Shown: positions 1 to 12,066, numbered from the stretch's first letter. The stretch is 64,000 nucleotides of DNA from Leptodontidium sp. MPI-SDFR-AT-0119 (GCA_020726505.1 JAHLEZ010000012.1:1240001-1304000), one strand, 5' to 3'. Numbers and translations: made by a program. Notes: generated by a model from the letters alone, not told the origin.

Positions 1-1344
1 ACGAGTAGCGGTCGACTTTCCATCTGCTTGGATTTGGATGGTGTTGAAGCGCAGTGGTTGCCAAATACCAAATCGAAGTCGCAGCGGCTGCTGGAAGAAA
101 TTTTCGACCCTCCATCACTTCTCACTTTTGAGGTTCTAGATACGTCTAAGAGCAGCGAAGTCAAGAAGGACCAAATTGATTGGCCAGTTTTCAGCCATGA
201 TGTGACATCACGGTATTCATTCTACATTACCAACACCTCCAGCATCACTTTCATATCACTCCATCCTTGGGTTTTCCGCCTTGACGGAGATTTGAACGAA
301 GCCTCCCATGGCGCCGAGTTTCGAATTGACCTCATGGCCAAGGCCGAAAACTCGATTCGCCAGCGAGTGTATACCCAAGAGCCCATCGATGGTTCTTCGC
401 CACTTGCTGCAAGCACCTTGATACTCGATCCTGATATTGGATATCTCCTGCTGACAGCCACTCCTCACGGACCACTGGCTTTGACATTTGAGTCAGCCAA
501 AGACACAATCATCGATTTCCGTCGTTCTCGATCGCGATCGCCGACTTACGATTCTGAGCCTGCTAGGCCTTTGATATTGTGTGAACCAAGACCTGTCTAT
601 GAACCATCTCACACGCTCGATGAGAACTCAGCACTACCAGCCTTCATCGATAAGTTGGGCCACAGCAAATACAAACGATTGCTGAAAGAAGAGGTTCGAC
701 TATCTCCGGCGACGCTGCAAATCATGGCGGAAGCACACAAAGTGTTGAGCGAGGAGACGCATCGCATTGGAACTGCTGCTGCAGAACTCTTCAGGCGTTG
801 CCAGCGCCTCCAGGCTGAGCTACAATCTCAGATCAAGAAAGCAAACGATGTTGCGTCTCGTGTTGATGCAATCACTGGGAATGATGTTGAGGATGGACCA
901 ACTGTTTCCGTCGAAGAAAGCATCGGTGCGAGAATCGACAAGGCCAAATCACGACAGGAAGAGCTCACCGACAGAATCGAAAGGCTTCGAAGGAAAGCAA
1001 CGAAGAGCACGAGTAGAGAACTGAGCGATAAGGAGAAAGTATGGTTTGGCGAGGTGAAGATGTTGGAGAGCAGGGTTTTCGGAGGAGGCGAGAATGAGGA
1101 CTTCAGAGGGAGTAAGGGAACGGAGCCATGGGCTCGCTACGAAGAAGTCAAACAATTGCAAGAAGACTTACTGGATCACTTCTTGAGCATGAAGCTGGAC
1201 GAGGAGGTTCCTTCGACGCCAAACATCAAAGTCCCGTCCGAGGTTAGGAAAAAGAAGATGGATGAAATCATGGCGTTGCTGGACCGCGAATCTGCTTTGG
1301 TTGAAGCAGCAAAGAGCAGACTGGAGCGGCTGAGTTTGACTTAG
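1..1344 (+). CDS. Nup82-like nucleoporin, 3' part (5' truncated by the window edge)
   Basis: The reading frame is open from base 1 to the TAG at 1342-1344, about 447 codons. No in-frame ATG marks a start near the left edge, so the 5' end lies outside the window. The N-terminal half looks like the last part of a beta-propeller, with strands such as RYSFYITNTSSITFISLHPW and a GPLALTFE segment. From about residue 230 on, the protein is rich in heptad-like Leu/Glu/Lys positions, as expected for the C-terminal coiled coil through which Nup82 (Nup88 in animals) binds its partners on the cytoplasmic face of the nuclear pore. Ascomycete Nup82 proteins have this propeller-plus-coil layout. The family call rests on recognition of the whole protein, not on one diagnostic motif. 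No intron is visible in this part. Confidence 0.72.
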   Translation, partial: TSSGRLSICLDLDGVEAQWLPNTKSKSQRLLEEIFDPPSLLTFEVLDTSKSSEVKKDQIDWPVFSHDVTSRYSFYITNTSSITFISLHPWVFRLDGDLNEASHGAEFRIDLMAKAENSIRQRVYTQEPIDGSSPLAASTLILDPDIGYLLLTATPHGPLALTFESAKDTIIDFRRSRSRSPTYDSEPARPLILCEPRPVYEPSHTLDENSALPAFIDKLGHSKYKRLLKEEVRLSPATLQIMAEAHKVLSEETHRIGTAAAELFRRCQRLQAELQSQIKKANDVASRVDAITGNDVEDGPTVSVEESIGARIDKAKSRQEELTDRIERLRRKATKSTSRELSDKEKVWFGEVKMLESRVFGGGENEDFRGSKGTEPWARYEEVKQLQEDLLDHFLSMKLDEEVPSTPNIKVPSEVRKKKMDEIMALLDRESALVEAAKSRLERLSLT

Positions 1345-2686
1345 ATAAGGAATACTCCTCGTGAGCATTGGTCGTAGAGACATTGTAGCAAGAATACCAA
1401 TCAGCGTGTTTTCTGTCATAGCCCAAGTGGCGTAATATTCCCGAGGCATATTTTCGGTGACATTCAGGGGAAGCTTGTTCCAATTTGATTCGAGACAGCT
1501 GCAGGAAAGCGACAGGCGGGAGAGTTATCCATGTCGGCCACCCGCAATCTTTTTTTCCGCCCAAGATCTTCGTTGCCGCGGGGAAATCAAATGTAACAAT
1601 ATTTGCTGTACTCATGTTTCTGTCCTTTTGCAAGCCTTTCATTTCATTTGCCTCGGCATAATGTTTTTGCCAAACTGCTATAGCCGATACCCTGCACTGC
1701 GACTGCGGCTTTTCAGCCATTTAAAAAAGGTCGTTAAGAAATTCAAATGATCTCTCTGTCCGGGGAAATCCCAATGGGATCTGGACATTTCCTTCCCCAG
1801 TCGCCAAGAAAGGCGTGCTTCGAGTTGATGCCAGTATCGTGGCGTGCTGAAGAGCCAATTTCAGATTGAAAGGAGCACTGCCCAGATTTGAAGTGGGCTG
1901 TCTCTGATTCGCATCTGTCGTTGAATCTGCGTCTGGAGGCGCCTGAACCTTGACGTCTCTTCGTGGGAAAATGACTAAAGTGAGGTACGATCCGTCTTGG
2001 AGTTCTTTAAGTGGTAATACACGACATTTATGTGCCTTTACTCTACCCAGATCTGAAGTCTCGCTGCCTCTGATTCGTTGCGACTTCATCTGGCATGGCA
2101 TGCCTGCTTGGCCCTTGGCGGCACTTCTTTGTGGGGAGACACGACAAAGGTGTGCATACTCCGTATAGGGGATCTTTTAGTGGTAATATACGGAGTGTAT
2201 GTGACTTGCCTGCACTGTGTACCGAAGACTGATGGAGCAAGCCAAACGGGTCGGCTGTTGCAGGCCATGGGTTGTGCAATTTCTCGGCCTCTCCGTCAAG
2301 ATATTTCTAGTCTTGATTTTTTTTTTTCTCCCCCTTCTGAGTTACGAAAAACGCGGTTCTCTGACTACAGATTACTTTTTGGCAATTTCTTCATCGAAGA
2401 TACGTCACCGTTACGATCCAAGTGTCGGTTCTGCAATGACGCCCTAGCCTCACCATAGCTTACCAAAGACTCCAACACATGAGGTAAAGACACGATACGC
2501 TCGGAAACTCACATCGTCCTTGGTGAAGAGTACAAAAATTTCCTTCGTGTACATATTGTGGTGGGAAGGAGAGCAAACCTTTGGCAGGGATCTACACCAT
2601 CTCGTGGAACAACAACGCTAAGTGCTGCAGGGCCATTTCCTAGTGGTTTGGAAAGCGCAAGATCGTCCTTGGTGCTTCAGTCAGTC
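1345..2686. other. Intergenic region, Nup82-like gene to acyltransferase gene
   Basis: No gene is recognised here. The stretch holds the 3' flank of the nucleoporin gene, a pair of diverged repeats (entered separately) and the probable promoter of the downstream acyltransferase. The open frame of the acyltransferase runs upstream of its first ATG (2687), starting from a GTG at 2558, but there is no ATG in that extension. Confidence 0.6.
1881..2215. repeat. Two diverged tandem repeat units of about 165 bp
   Basis: Unit A (about 1881-2046) and unit B (about 2047-2215) share ordered blocks. Both begin CCCAGAT(T/C)TGAAGT, then have CTCTGATTCG, then a CTTCTTTGTGGG-like block, then a block containing TAGTGGTAATA or AAGTGGTAATA. 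Unit B also contains an inverted repeat, ACTCCGTATA near 2157 and TATACGGAGT near 2189, able to form a stem-loop. Minus-strand translations of both units give similar peptides (VLPLKEL and ILPLKDP; NQRQP and NQRQRD), so this may be an old duplicated coding piece or a relic of a mobile element. No terminal repeats or target-site duplication were found. Confidence 0.5.
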
Positions 2687-4462
2687 ATGGAGAAGCAAGA
2701 AGATGGAGATTGTATCTATCTACAGTCCGGACTCTATAACGATGGGGAGCACTCGATATCTTTGTCGTCTCTCGCATCTCCCTCGGATTTCGACGATCAA
2801 GACGATGGAGCTCGATCACACCACATACGGACTTCGCTCATCTTTCTTAAAAATCTCGTCCGGCAATTGGTATCTGTATTGGTATCAGTGATTGCATCAC
2901 TTGAACCCACTTTCATCTCCCGGTATCACTCCTCAGCGAAGGATGTTGGATCAGCTAGAAGGCTCTCTCCAACAGCCTACCTCGATGGCCTTCGCGGGGT
3001 GGCATGCGTCGCGGTATATCTTCATCACCTTGTCATCAACTGGTTCCCAGATCTGCGCAACAAATATGGAGATTCGCCCAAAGACCGCTACTTTTTCCAA
3101 CTGCCAATCATTCGAGTCATTCTCGATGGACGAGCCGCTGTAGCAACATTCTTCGTCGTATCCGGCTATGCAATCTCCTACAGAGCATTGTCAAAGCTAC
3201 ATAATGACGACAATGTGGGTGTGCTAGACACGCTTTCCAGCTCTACCTTCCGAAGGTGCATGAGGATATATATACCATGTGCGGTAGCCACATTCATTTG
3301 CATGCTCCTGCAATACAACGGCCTGTTCACCCAAGATCCGTTGAAGTGGAACAACATACCACCACGCTTCGACACATTCTCGGCGCAAATTTCGGATTGG
3401 TGGAGAAGCGAGCAGATATTCATGTACCCTTTTCTTGAGGTCGAAGGAGAACCCTACTCCCCGCCTTACAACGGTCACTTATAGACCATACCTCTGGAGA
3501 TCCGCGGATCCTTCGTCGTTTACGGAACTGTTCTAGCTGCCGCTAAATTTACGCCCTTTTGGAAGATTGCTTTCTTCGTCGTTTGGACTTGCTACTTGTA
3601 TTACATAGGTAAATGGGATCTCTTCCTCTTCGTCGGTGGAGTCGTTCTGGCAAATTTGGATGTCCCGCGACATGCTGCTGCGAAGAAAGCTAAACAGGAT
3701 CCGATTCCAGAAGGAGAGAGCCTCCTACCAATAACCGAGGCCACTGAACAGATGACCGTCGATCTATCAGAACAAAAATTGCCCTGGCCCACCTTGACAA
3801 CATTAGAGAAGCAGAACTCAGCCCGGATCCGGAAAGTTATCAAATCAATTCTCAGGGTCCTCTGTGTCATGATTCCCTACGCACTTTTCGTCCTCGCTCT
3901 CTGGATACTCTCCTTTCCTCACGTCCCGAACATGGGATGGGCGTACCGGGCCGTCCCAGACAACTTCGAGCGCATACATGAATTCTTCCAGAAGAAAACC
4001 CAAGGCATTCGAATCATCGGTTCCATGCTCCTGGCATTCTCCCTCTCGCTATCCGTCTCAAGGTCCACACCAACCTCGCCATCTAATAACCGACTCCTCA
4101 GACCCTTCCGTAACATCAACCTACAATCCCTCTTCACAAACTCCTTCTCGCAATATCTGGGCCGCATCTCATTCGGGTTTTATCTCATGCATGGCCCTGT
4201 CCTATTCTGCATCGGCACGAGGTTTTTCCTTAACTCAGCGTGGGCCGCATTCGACACGGATCAAAACATGGTAGCTTATGTGAGGAAATTCATTTTGGCT
4301 GTGCTCGTGAATACGGTTGCGATCTTTTGGGTAGGTGATGTTTTTACGAGGGTTATAGACGAAAGGACTATCAGGTGGGCGTCGTGGGTGGCGAAGTTCA
4401 TGAGTAGGAAGCCAAAGCGGTTAGCGAGTGGTGGGAGTTTAGCGACTGGTGGCAATAATTGA
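2687..4462 (+). CDS. Acyltransferase-3 family membrane protein interrupted by one in-frame TAG
   Basis: The first ATG (2687, MEKQEDGD) opens a single frame of 592 codons without introns. It is broken only by TAG at 3482-3484 (codon 266), and the same frame then runs to the stop at 4462. The N-terminal part has the family motif TAYLDGLRG near residue 100 followed by several membrane helices. The part after the stop continues as TIPLEIRGS and more helices, ending in a DERTIRW tail. The family normally reads HLW-x-(I/L)P-(L/M)E at this point, and the second acyltransferase in this window has HLWALPMEFRGS there, so the TAG replaces a conserved Trp codon TGG. Such proteins O-acylate sugars or other small molecules at membranes; the substrate cannot be told. 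It may be a recent pseudogene, a gene repaired by RNA editing, or an assembly error. A truncated 265-residue product would lack half of the helices. Confidence 0.75.
3473..3487 (+). other. Hairpin enclosing the premature TAG of the acyltransferase
   Basis: GGTC (3473-3476) and GACC (3484-3487) are perfect complements and enclose a 7-nt loop ending in TATA. The A of the premature TAG (3483) is the last loop base, preceded by U and followed by the G that opens the 3' stem arm. The stem is only 4 bp, so the fold is modest, but the context matches that reported for fungal A-to-I editing sites. Confidence 0.45.
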
Positions 4463-5144
4463 GGTCTCCAATACGAGGGGTGGAGACTTAGCGACAGGTA
4501 GTTTCCAAGGCTTTGAGGATTCTCTGAGGAGGTCCACGAGAGACATTGGATATATGCATGCAATCCATATAGGCTTGCAGTACACATCTATCTGTGTTTA
4601 CTACTTAGCGACATCATGAATCCAAACTACAAAGTTTATCCATCTACCTAAATTAATAAATCAATTATAAGAACTCCCCCATCTCCTATTCAGCAAAACG
4701 GATGATTAGTTTCTAGAAAGTTGCTTACCGGCCCCTGAAAGAAGCCACCTCAGCTGACTGACGAAGAAGCAGTCCAGTAATCGCAGCTTGAGTCTCTCAC
4801 TGGCTGGGAGGTTCTCCGGGCTCATGGTCTGAAGCTTAGCGAGCTGCATGGTCAGCGATGTCCCTGCTCACCGATCAGAACAGGGATGTTTTTAAGCAAA
4901 TGCCCACCCCATCCATCCATCCATCATCTCTCTAAACGTACGTCGCCTGTATTCCCATTCTCTCATCCTTGATCTATCTCCATCTCGACCTTGAACTCAC
5001 TCACTCACCGTGGACATGATGCGCAGTACGAATTGGAGCAGAGATTCATAACTGAGGATGTATAGGGCTGCGTGTACATAGACGAGACGGACGAGATTTT
5101 CAGGGTGTGAGCTGTCAGCCAGCGTGCAGACCGGGTACGGGACA
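4463..5144. other. Intergenic region, acyltransferase to caspase-like gene
   Basis: No gene is recognised. It contains the acyltransferase 3' flank, a short CATC microsatellite near 4911-4926 and the probable 5' leader of the next gene. An ATG at 5016-5021 leads into a frame that closes after about ten codons. Confidence 0.5.
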
Positions 5145-8100
5145 ATGCTCATTGCCGAGGAGATGGCAGAGCCAGAGCCATTCATCACGCTCTCATCATC
5201 ATCGCCGTCCTCTGCAGAAGGAGGCAATATCTCAGAATCACCCAACACAAGCCCGGAAGAATCATTCGTAAGTGTCTCTCTGCTCTCATGATCATTTTAC
5301 AATAACCATTGCTCATAGCTTCAGGATGAGTCGACCCCGCTTCCGGCTCCGCTATTTGCAACTCATGATACGAGGAGAGCGGAGTATCATATGAAAGATT
5401 TGGACGCTTTTGCGAAGGACTTGCAGAATGTATGGATTCGATTTATGGCTTTGTTTTGTGTGAGACTAAGTGTTGATAGGCTGCGGATCGGGCGTTCCCC
5501 AACGAGGGGCGAGCTCAGACGAGATACAGCAACGTCTCTGTTTTGTTGCTGAGATGGGAAGACGATGAGATGAATGTAAGCGATTTTTAGCTACGACTAA
5601 ATCAACGAAGTATTTAATATTGACACGTCTGCAGGTTGAGTGGGAATTGGATGATCTCGAGAAAGTGTTTAGAAATTACGGATTTGGGACTGAGAGATGG
5701 CTGATTCCAACAAAAAACTCTCATCTGAAGCTCATGAGCAAGGTTGTCGATGTTGTTGAAGAGAACGACGGCAATGGAGGCTTGGTCATTGTGTATTATG
5801 CTGGCCATGCCGGGATAAATTCCAGCAGAGGAGCTACTTGGACCTGGTATTAAAGACGATACATTTTGACTGAAGGAGGCGCTGACAAAGACCAGTAAAC
5901 AAGATCCCGCATACGCTTCCCTAGAATGGTCAGCCATTCAGACACTATTTGAGAAAGCTGATTTCGACGTTCTTCTACTGTTAGATTGCTGTGCAGCAGC
6001 AAGCGCAGCCCCCGCAGTAGGCTCAGGCGTCACAGAAACCATCGCAGCTTGTGGATTCGAAAGCATCGCTCCCCAACCTGGCCGGTACTCCTTCACAAAT
6101 TCTTTGATAGAAGTGCTGGAAGATTGGATTGATAGCCCTCCCTTTTCGGCCGCTATGCTACACAATCAGGTTCTATCGGTCTTAAAGCATGAGCGACCGG
6201 AGCGAATGCAGAATGGGAAGAGAAGAAAATTGGAGTGCAGAAGAACACCAATCCACATGGTTGCTACTGCAGACCCAACATTACCTAGTATCGAGCTTGG
6301 ACGAAGGCCAATGAGGGGTAGCATCGAAGGTGCAAATTCTTCAACAGAAGCGTCGAGCTCCAAGCCCAGGACCGGAGAATACGAATCACCATATACCCCA
6401 CAATCGTCTGTTTCGAAATGGAAAGGGTATCAACCAGAGTCTGTGAGCTACATTCAAAGAGACGAATACGAAGTTCCACGGGTTATCATCTCGCTAGCAG
6501 TTGAGAAACACCAGAAGCTTAATTCGGAATCCTGTCAAAAGTGGTTGGCTTCCTGCCCGACATTGATTAAATATGCCAAAGTCGAAGCGGTATACAGCAG
6601 CTTCTCTGCGCTGGTTCTACTGTCTATTCCTGTTTTCATCTGGAACCTTCTTCCTGAGAATGCAGCCTGCTCCTTCGTAGGATATGTTACCTCGCCCAAT
6701 TTTCTGGGCACGAGACTGCTGCCAACAAATGAGGCCGTTGCCTCGGCTCAACTCAAAACGACTTCGACGCAAGAATCCTCGGTAGAGCAGCCATTCCAGA
6801 CATGTCATAACTGCAATATGAGGGATGAAGAGTGTGATGGCGCCTCCGAAGGTTGTAGAAGTTGTACCCTGGCCGGCTCAAAGTGTTTCTATCCTCCAAT
6901 CGCGAGAAGAGAAGGGCCGTCAAAAGACTACATTGATAGTTTGCAGAAAAGACTCCGTAAGTTTCCCCGCCTCCACTAGAGAGTCTATAGGCAAGAAGAG
7001 GACTAGGACGCTAATATTGTTATGCTCAGACGGGGTGGAGGTTGCTCTTGCGGAAGAGAAGTCGCGAAATGCCAAGTTGCAAGTACCCCGAGACCGCCTT
7101 CCAGGCATTCAATCCACACTACGTGTACCGCAATTCCAGAGCTCGGTACATACGGAGTACACAGCAGACGCAGTTACGTACGATAAGTCCCTGCTTCAGA
7201 AACTTAACGGACCTCAAAGGGGACCAACAATGCCCTATTCGGAACGTGACGCGCTTCCTCACGAGACCAACGCACAATTTCCGCATTACCCCGATCCAGC
7301 TTTGAGGAGCACAGCGTCTCCTATTTCGATCAGCCATGAGCAGAGCAAAACTCCAGATCTTAAATTTTCGGCTTTCCAAGGCCAACAGAACGAGTTCGTG
7401 AGGCAGCAAATATTGATAGGAAATGTAATGCTCAAAGATTCGGTCAGGAGATACGGTACTCCACCTTTACCTCCACCATTACCGCCTCGCCATCATGGAT
7501 TTAAAGATGACGAGACTTCCTGGAATGACAAGAAGCTTGCTTGGATAGCACCAAAATCCGAATACCCCGAGACGTCTAGTAGTCCTTCTCTAGCAGATGG
7601 GAAGATCATGGTCAAGACAGAGCCGAGTTCTTCGTATGATTGCAAGGAATGGATCTGCCCGCCTGAAAAGAAGATGAGGATATCATCGGCCACAGAGACA
7701 TCTCACATGGAATCAGGGAATAGTTTGAACAGAGCTGTTACGATCCGGGAAAATGGGGAGACACTGGGAATGAGAACACCAGGAATGTCGGCTCCAAACC
7801 CTTCTATGCACTTTAAGGATCATCACGATTCCTCTTTGCGACAGAGGTCAAGCGAACAATCCAGTGCAGCACACACGAGTCCACAGAGTTTCGACGTGAT
7901 GAAGAGTTCTTCGGGGCCCTTGAATCGAACTCCAACGGATACACAACAGCATTACCATGCCAACTACAATTTCCGCAGAACACCTGAACGTCAACTTCGC
8001 GAGACATCGCCTGCTGCGATCAAGATACAGGCACCCATACCTTATTCTCATCCAGGCGGCGGACTACGAACCGGAACTATTGTAGAGCAAGACTGGACTC

Positions 8101-8485
8101 ACATTACAGACATTGCCGAGCGGCGACGAATCCAGAACCGCATCGCGCAGCGGAACTATCGTAAGTCTTTCTTGAGACTCAAAGCGCGAGAGAGAAATGA
8201 CTGAAGCTAACTTTCTGGATAGGCAAACGGCTAAAGAGAAGACTTGAAGACCTTGAGGACAGAGCTGGAGGTTCGGCTTCACAATCTTCGCAATCTGCAG
8301 CTCCTGCCAATGGTTTCCAGCAGTATACGCCTCCGCTAAGTGCAGAGAGCCGGGACCAAGCAACACTTGGAGACATCGTGAGAGATCTGCAGCCTTTCAG
8401 ACATGGAATGGGGGATACGCTGGGCCGTTACATGCCTGAGGGTGGGCTGGTGGATGTTGGCCCACCTGGGGATGTGTCTGTCTAA
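5145..8485 (+). CDS. Predicted caspase-like domain / Zn2Cys6 / bZIP fusion protein
   Basis: Spliced model of seven exons: 5145-5267, 5325-5429, 5480-5575, 5635-5846, 5896-6956, 7030-8160, 8223-8485. It totals 2991 nt and 996 residues, and all introns are GT-AG of 49-73 nt. Residues about 80-300 form a caspase-like (peptidase C14) fold, with the His in YYAGHAG near residue 166 and LLLLDCCAAAS with adjacent Cys near 210. A hydrophobic segment follows (ALVLLSIPVFIWNLLP). Near residue 482 a binuclear zinc cluster begins with spacing C-x2-C-x6-C-x6-C-x2-C-x6-C, followed by the linker DYIDSLQKRL that usually follows Zn2Cys6 domains. Near residue 896 lies a bZIP-type basic region, ERRRIQNRIAQRNYRKRLKR, with little zipper after it. 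No stop, splice site or usable ATG separates the caspase part from the zinc cluster, which share exon 5. Two overlapping transcription units remain possible. The first exon is the least certain. Confidence 0.65.
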
Positions 8486-8759
8486 GTACCTAGGATCGTT
8501 GATATATATCACATACGTTTGTAGCGCGTATCTATTACCAATCCAAACAGTGAGTAAATTGAGACAACTGGTTAAGGTGTTGCGAGGTTAGAATTGAGTC
8601 TCAGAACTTGATTAAAATTGTGGTTTGGACTATTTTCCACCACCACCTCTATGCATCGATTGATATGCATATGAAATGGATCCCACACAATGTACCCTAA
8701 CTCTTCCCACATAACTTGCTATACCCAGCAAAGAAAACAAACGCCAGTATCATAGCTTA

Positions 8760-11700
8760 TTACCCTCTGCGATTCCGAAGCGTCGAGTTCGACGATGGAA
8801 GACCTACACTGTCCTCGTTGTACCGCAGCACGAAAGGCTCGCTAGTGTGAGAAATCCAGTCTTCATCCTTCGTCTGATTCCCATAAATCTTCAAGGCACT
8901 AACACGGAAACTGTACTCCCCCTCTGGCACAAAAGTGCTGTTCTGATCAGTCCCATCCAAGAACCAGTTATTCCCGGGCTCGTAGTAGTTCGTGAAGGAG
9001 GCTAGACCCATGAAGAGATCTCCATCCCCCTTCAAGAGGTCGATTTTGTAGACGTGGAACTTGACGGGAGATTGGATGTCGACGAGTACAGCTGGCCATG
9101 GACCCTCCGCCCAGCTGTTATTAAACCCGCGGTAGGTGACGTTGAAGACTGCGGGGCCGGGCCCAGGAACGGAAATCGCGGTTGCGGTGTTCGCAGTAAA
9201 ATTGTATGTTGCTAATACAGATCCGGTCAGGTTCATCTGAGTCTCGTACAGCGAGGTGGCGATGCCGCTATAAGGTACTGTGACGGATTCTGTGCCATCT
9301 GTGGAGTTCAACGCGATGTATCCTCCATAGAACGGGAGCAGCTTGCTGTCGAGGCTGGGGAGTTGGGTAACTGCAACTGTTATGGTGGATTCCTGACCAG
9401 CGGCAATGGTCACTTCGGGTGGTGTGATCTCGAGAGTCGCATAGACGCCCTGGAGGTTTTTGGACAACTGGCGACTGCTGTCCGTGGAGGCTGAGTAGAT
9501 ATCGCCAGCCGAAATCCCAAGACCAGATGCCGCGCCTATGTGAGATAGCCTACAGTGTGGTCATGTCAGAATAGAGCTTCTATTTCGGATGAAAGACAAT
9601 TTGACTTACTTGAAAGTCTGAGCAATAGTTCCAATGTTCTTGACCCTGAAAGAGAGAGTTTTCGGCTGATTGGCCGTGTCGTTGAAGGAAAGATTCGGCA
9701 CATCAACAACAGTGGTCGTGTGGATAGCTCGATACGCATCTATGAGCCCGCCTCCCTGCTGGAATACCGGAGCAAGGAAATCGTAAACTGTCGTCGAGTT
9801 ATCATTGTACTGCATTGGATTCCCAGTAGTAGCAAGAACATTGCGTATTGTTGCGGAATCCCAGTCTGGGTGTTGCTGCATCAACAACGCAGCCACACCA
9901 GCTGCGAATGGGGCAGCCATGGACGTCCCAGAGATCTGACCGAAGCCACCGAGCTTTTTGGGAAACGTTGAAAGAATCTGTCCACCTGGAGCGGAAATTG
10001 TAGGGAATGATCTGCCATCCTGTGTCGGGCCCCAGCTGCTGTAGTCGGTCATTCGACCACCGGAAATATCATTCTTCTGGACAGTCACGGAGTCGGTGTA
10101 GGCGGAAGAACTCGACCAAGAGACCGTAATATTCTTGTCTTTCTGATAAGCTGCGAAGAGATCCATTCCTACAGTGCCTGGCAAGTTTCCAATACCAATA
10201 ATGCCCTCTTCAGCGTTACGGCGTATTGGACCCGTGACAGGGTCGTCAGCTTGAGTGGTATCTAGGCATTAGTAAACATGTTAGCATTTGATCCAGAATA
10301 TGGTATCATAGAATAGACTCGGAGGGAACAATCGAATGACCCTTGGCAACCTACAGAAGAGAACGTATTTGGCACCTATGGATGCAAGATATTGCTGCGC
10401 TTGGACCCCTCCACAAGGCGGCACAAATGGCCGACTGATCAAGACGACGGTGGTATTGAAATCGGGGAGTGCAAGATCGGACGGGTAAGGACCGCAGCCT
10501 GTATTTATGAGATCTGATTCGCTAGATGACGCAGTCCAGAGATTGAAACCTGATGGGAAATTCGGCTTGTTTCCCGGGACCCAGGTGAGATCTGTGGTGG
10601 TGTTTCCGGACGTGTAGTTTCCATGCCACAAGTAGTAGGGGGTTTCGGTATTGAAGACAGCACCAATCGCTATGACGTCGATTCCTGAACTGGGTTCGCT
10701 GCCTGTGTAGTATCCGGCTCCTCCATTGCCTGCTGAGACTTGAAAATAGGTTCCGTTTTGATTGATGCGTTGAACGACCGTTGACCACGGGTCTGAACAG
10801 TCAGTAATTAGGAATCATCTAAATTCCGCGGAACTAAGTACACTCACCATCAGGATATGTTGAACCTCCACCTATCGAAGCTGTTATAATATCGACTCCA
10901 CGCTCCTGTGTATATCCATCAGTTATTGACCTGGACGGTGATGACCTGTGTAGCTAAGTTCTCAAGTGAATGTTCGAAAATGTGCAAGGAGAATCGGAAT
11001 AGTCAGTGATTAAAATCTCAATACGTACGTAAATAGCAATAGACGCCTTGATCACGATGTCGTCTCCAACAGCGCCGGTGCATCCAAAGACCCTGTGGAG
11101 TTCAAATGAGGCCTCGGGAGCTACTCCCGATACCCCAAATCTTGTAGGATTTGCCCCAACGGTACCAAAAACGTGAGTGCCATGAAAGCTGCAATCGGCG
11201 TATGGGTCTCCATCTTCAACAGCCACTGCCCCTGTCTCGTAACTATAGTCATCGCCAACCCAATCATAGCCATAAGTGACCTTTTGTCCGGGCCCGATTG
11301 AATTCCCGAGAGCATCTTGCTTATAGTCGAAGCCAGTGTCCATAATCGCAATGGTTATACCCTTACCCTTGATGCCTTCCGAGTGGAGTTTATCGACACC
11401 TGTCCTAGAATTCAGAAGGCTTGAGTTAACTCCGTGCATTTCCAGAAACTGTACAAGATCTCGGTGGAATATAAGATGTGCAAGCACGGGCGGCTAGCTT
11501 CCAGAAAACCATCGAAAGGGGATCATCATTTCTCGAGAAAATTAACTTACATTGCATGAGTAGAGAACACAGTGCTGTCTTCTCTAGCGAAGACTTGAGG
11601 ACCCGCGTTCAAGGAGCCGAAGTTGCTTCGAGGTTCTAGAGCAGAGTGAGGAAGCGCGTCGATTGGCGAATGGAGATGCAACGCAGTGATTGGTGACACT

Positions 11701-12066
11701 TTTTTGACAGCTCTGAGATTTTGAATTTTGCTTTGGATCAGATTCGTTGAGACATCATCACCCACGCCGAAGATGTTGCAAGAGACTCCACGGAAAATCG
11801 ACGAAGATATCTCCACCCGTGGTTTAACGTCGACTTCATCCACTTGCTTGCTACTGTCTAGAGTAGCTTTGATGTTCTCGAGGAGGGCGTTATTGTCCTT
11901 GTGGATTTTTTAGTGCTGAAGACCTAAGACAACATGTGAAGAACAGGCATACCTCTGTCGCCCAGTCCTCGTATTCAATTATCACACCATGAGAGAAATG
12001 GCCCTTCAGTGCATATGCACTGGAAGAAAGACAAGAAGCCAACGCTAGCGAAAGAAAAGCTTTCAT
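8760..12066 (-). CDS. Secreted subtilisin-like serine protease (peptidase S8)
   Basis: Spliced model on the minus strand: 11953-12066, 11551-11897, 11029-11404, 10848-10905, 10355-10792, 9610-10261, 8760-9549. It totals 2775 nt and 924 residues. The start gives a clear signal peptide, MKAFLSLALASCLSSSAYA. The catalytic triad is visible: Asp in AIMDTGFDY (near 176), His in FHGTHVFG (near 228), Ser in GTSMAAPFAAG (near 557). The stretch between His and Ser is long enough for a PA-type insertion, and the roughly 350 residues after the Ser look like the Fn3-like beta domain of large extracellular subtilases, with many N-x-S/T sites. Intron 2 joins HAM to TGVDKLHSEG and uses a 146-nt intron. The enzyme is expected to digest protein outside the cell. 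All catalytic residues are intact. Confidence 0.9.
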
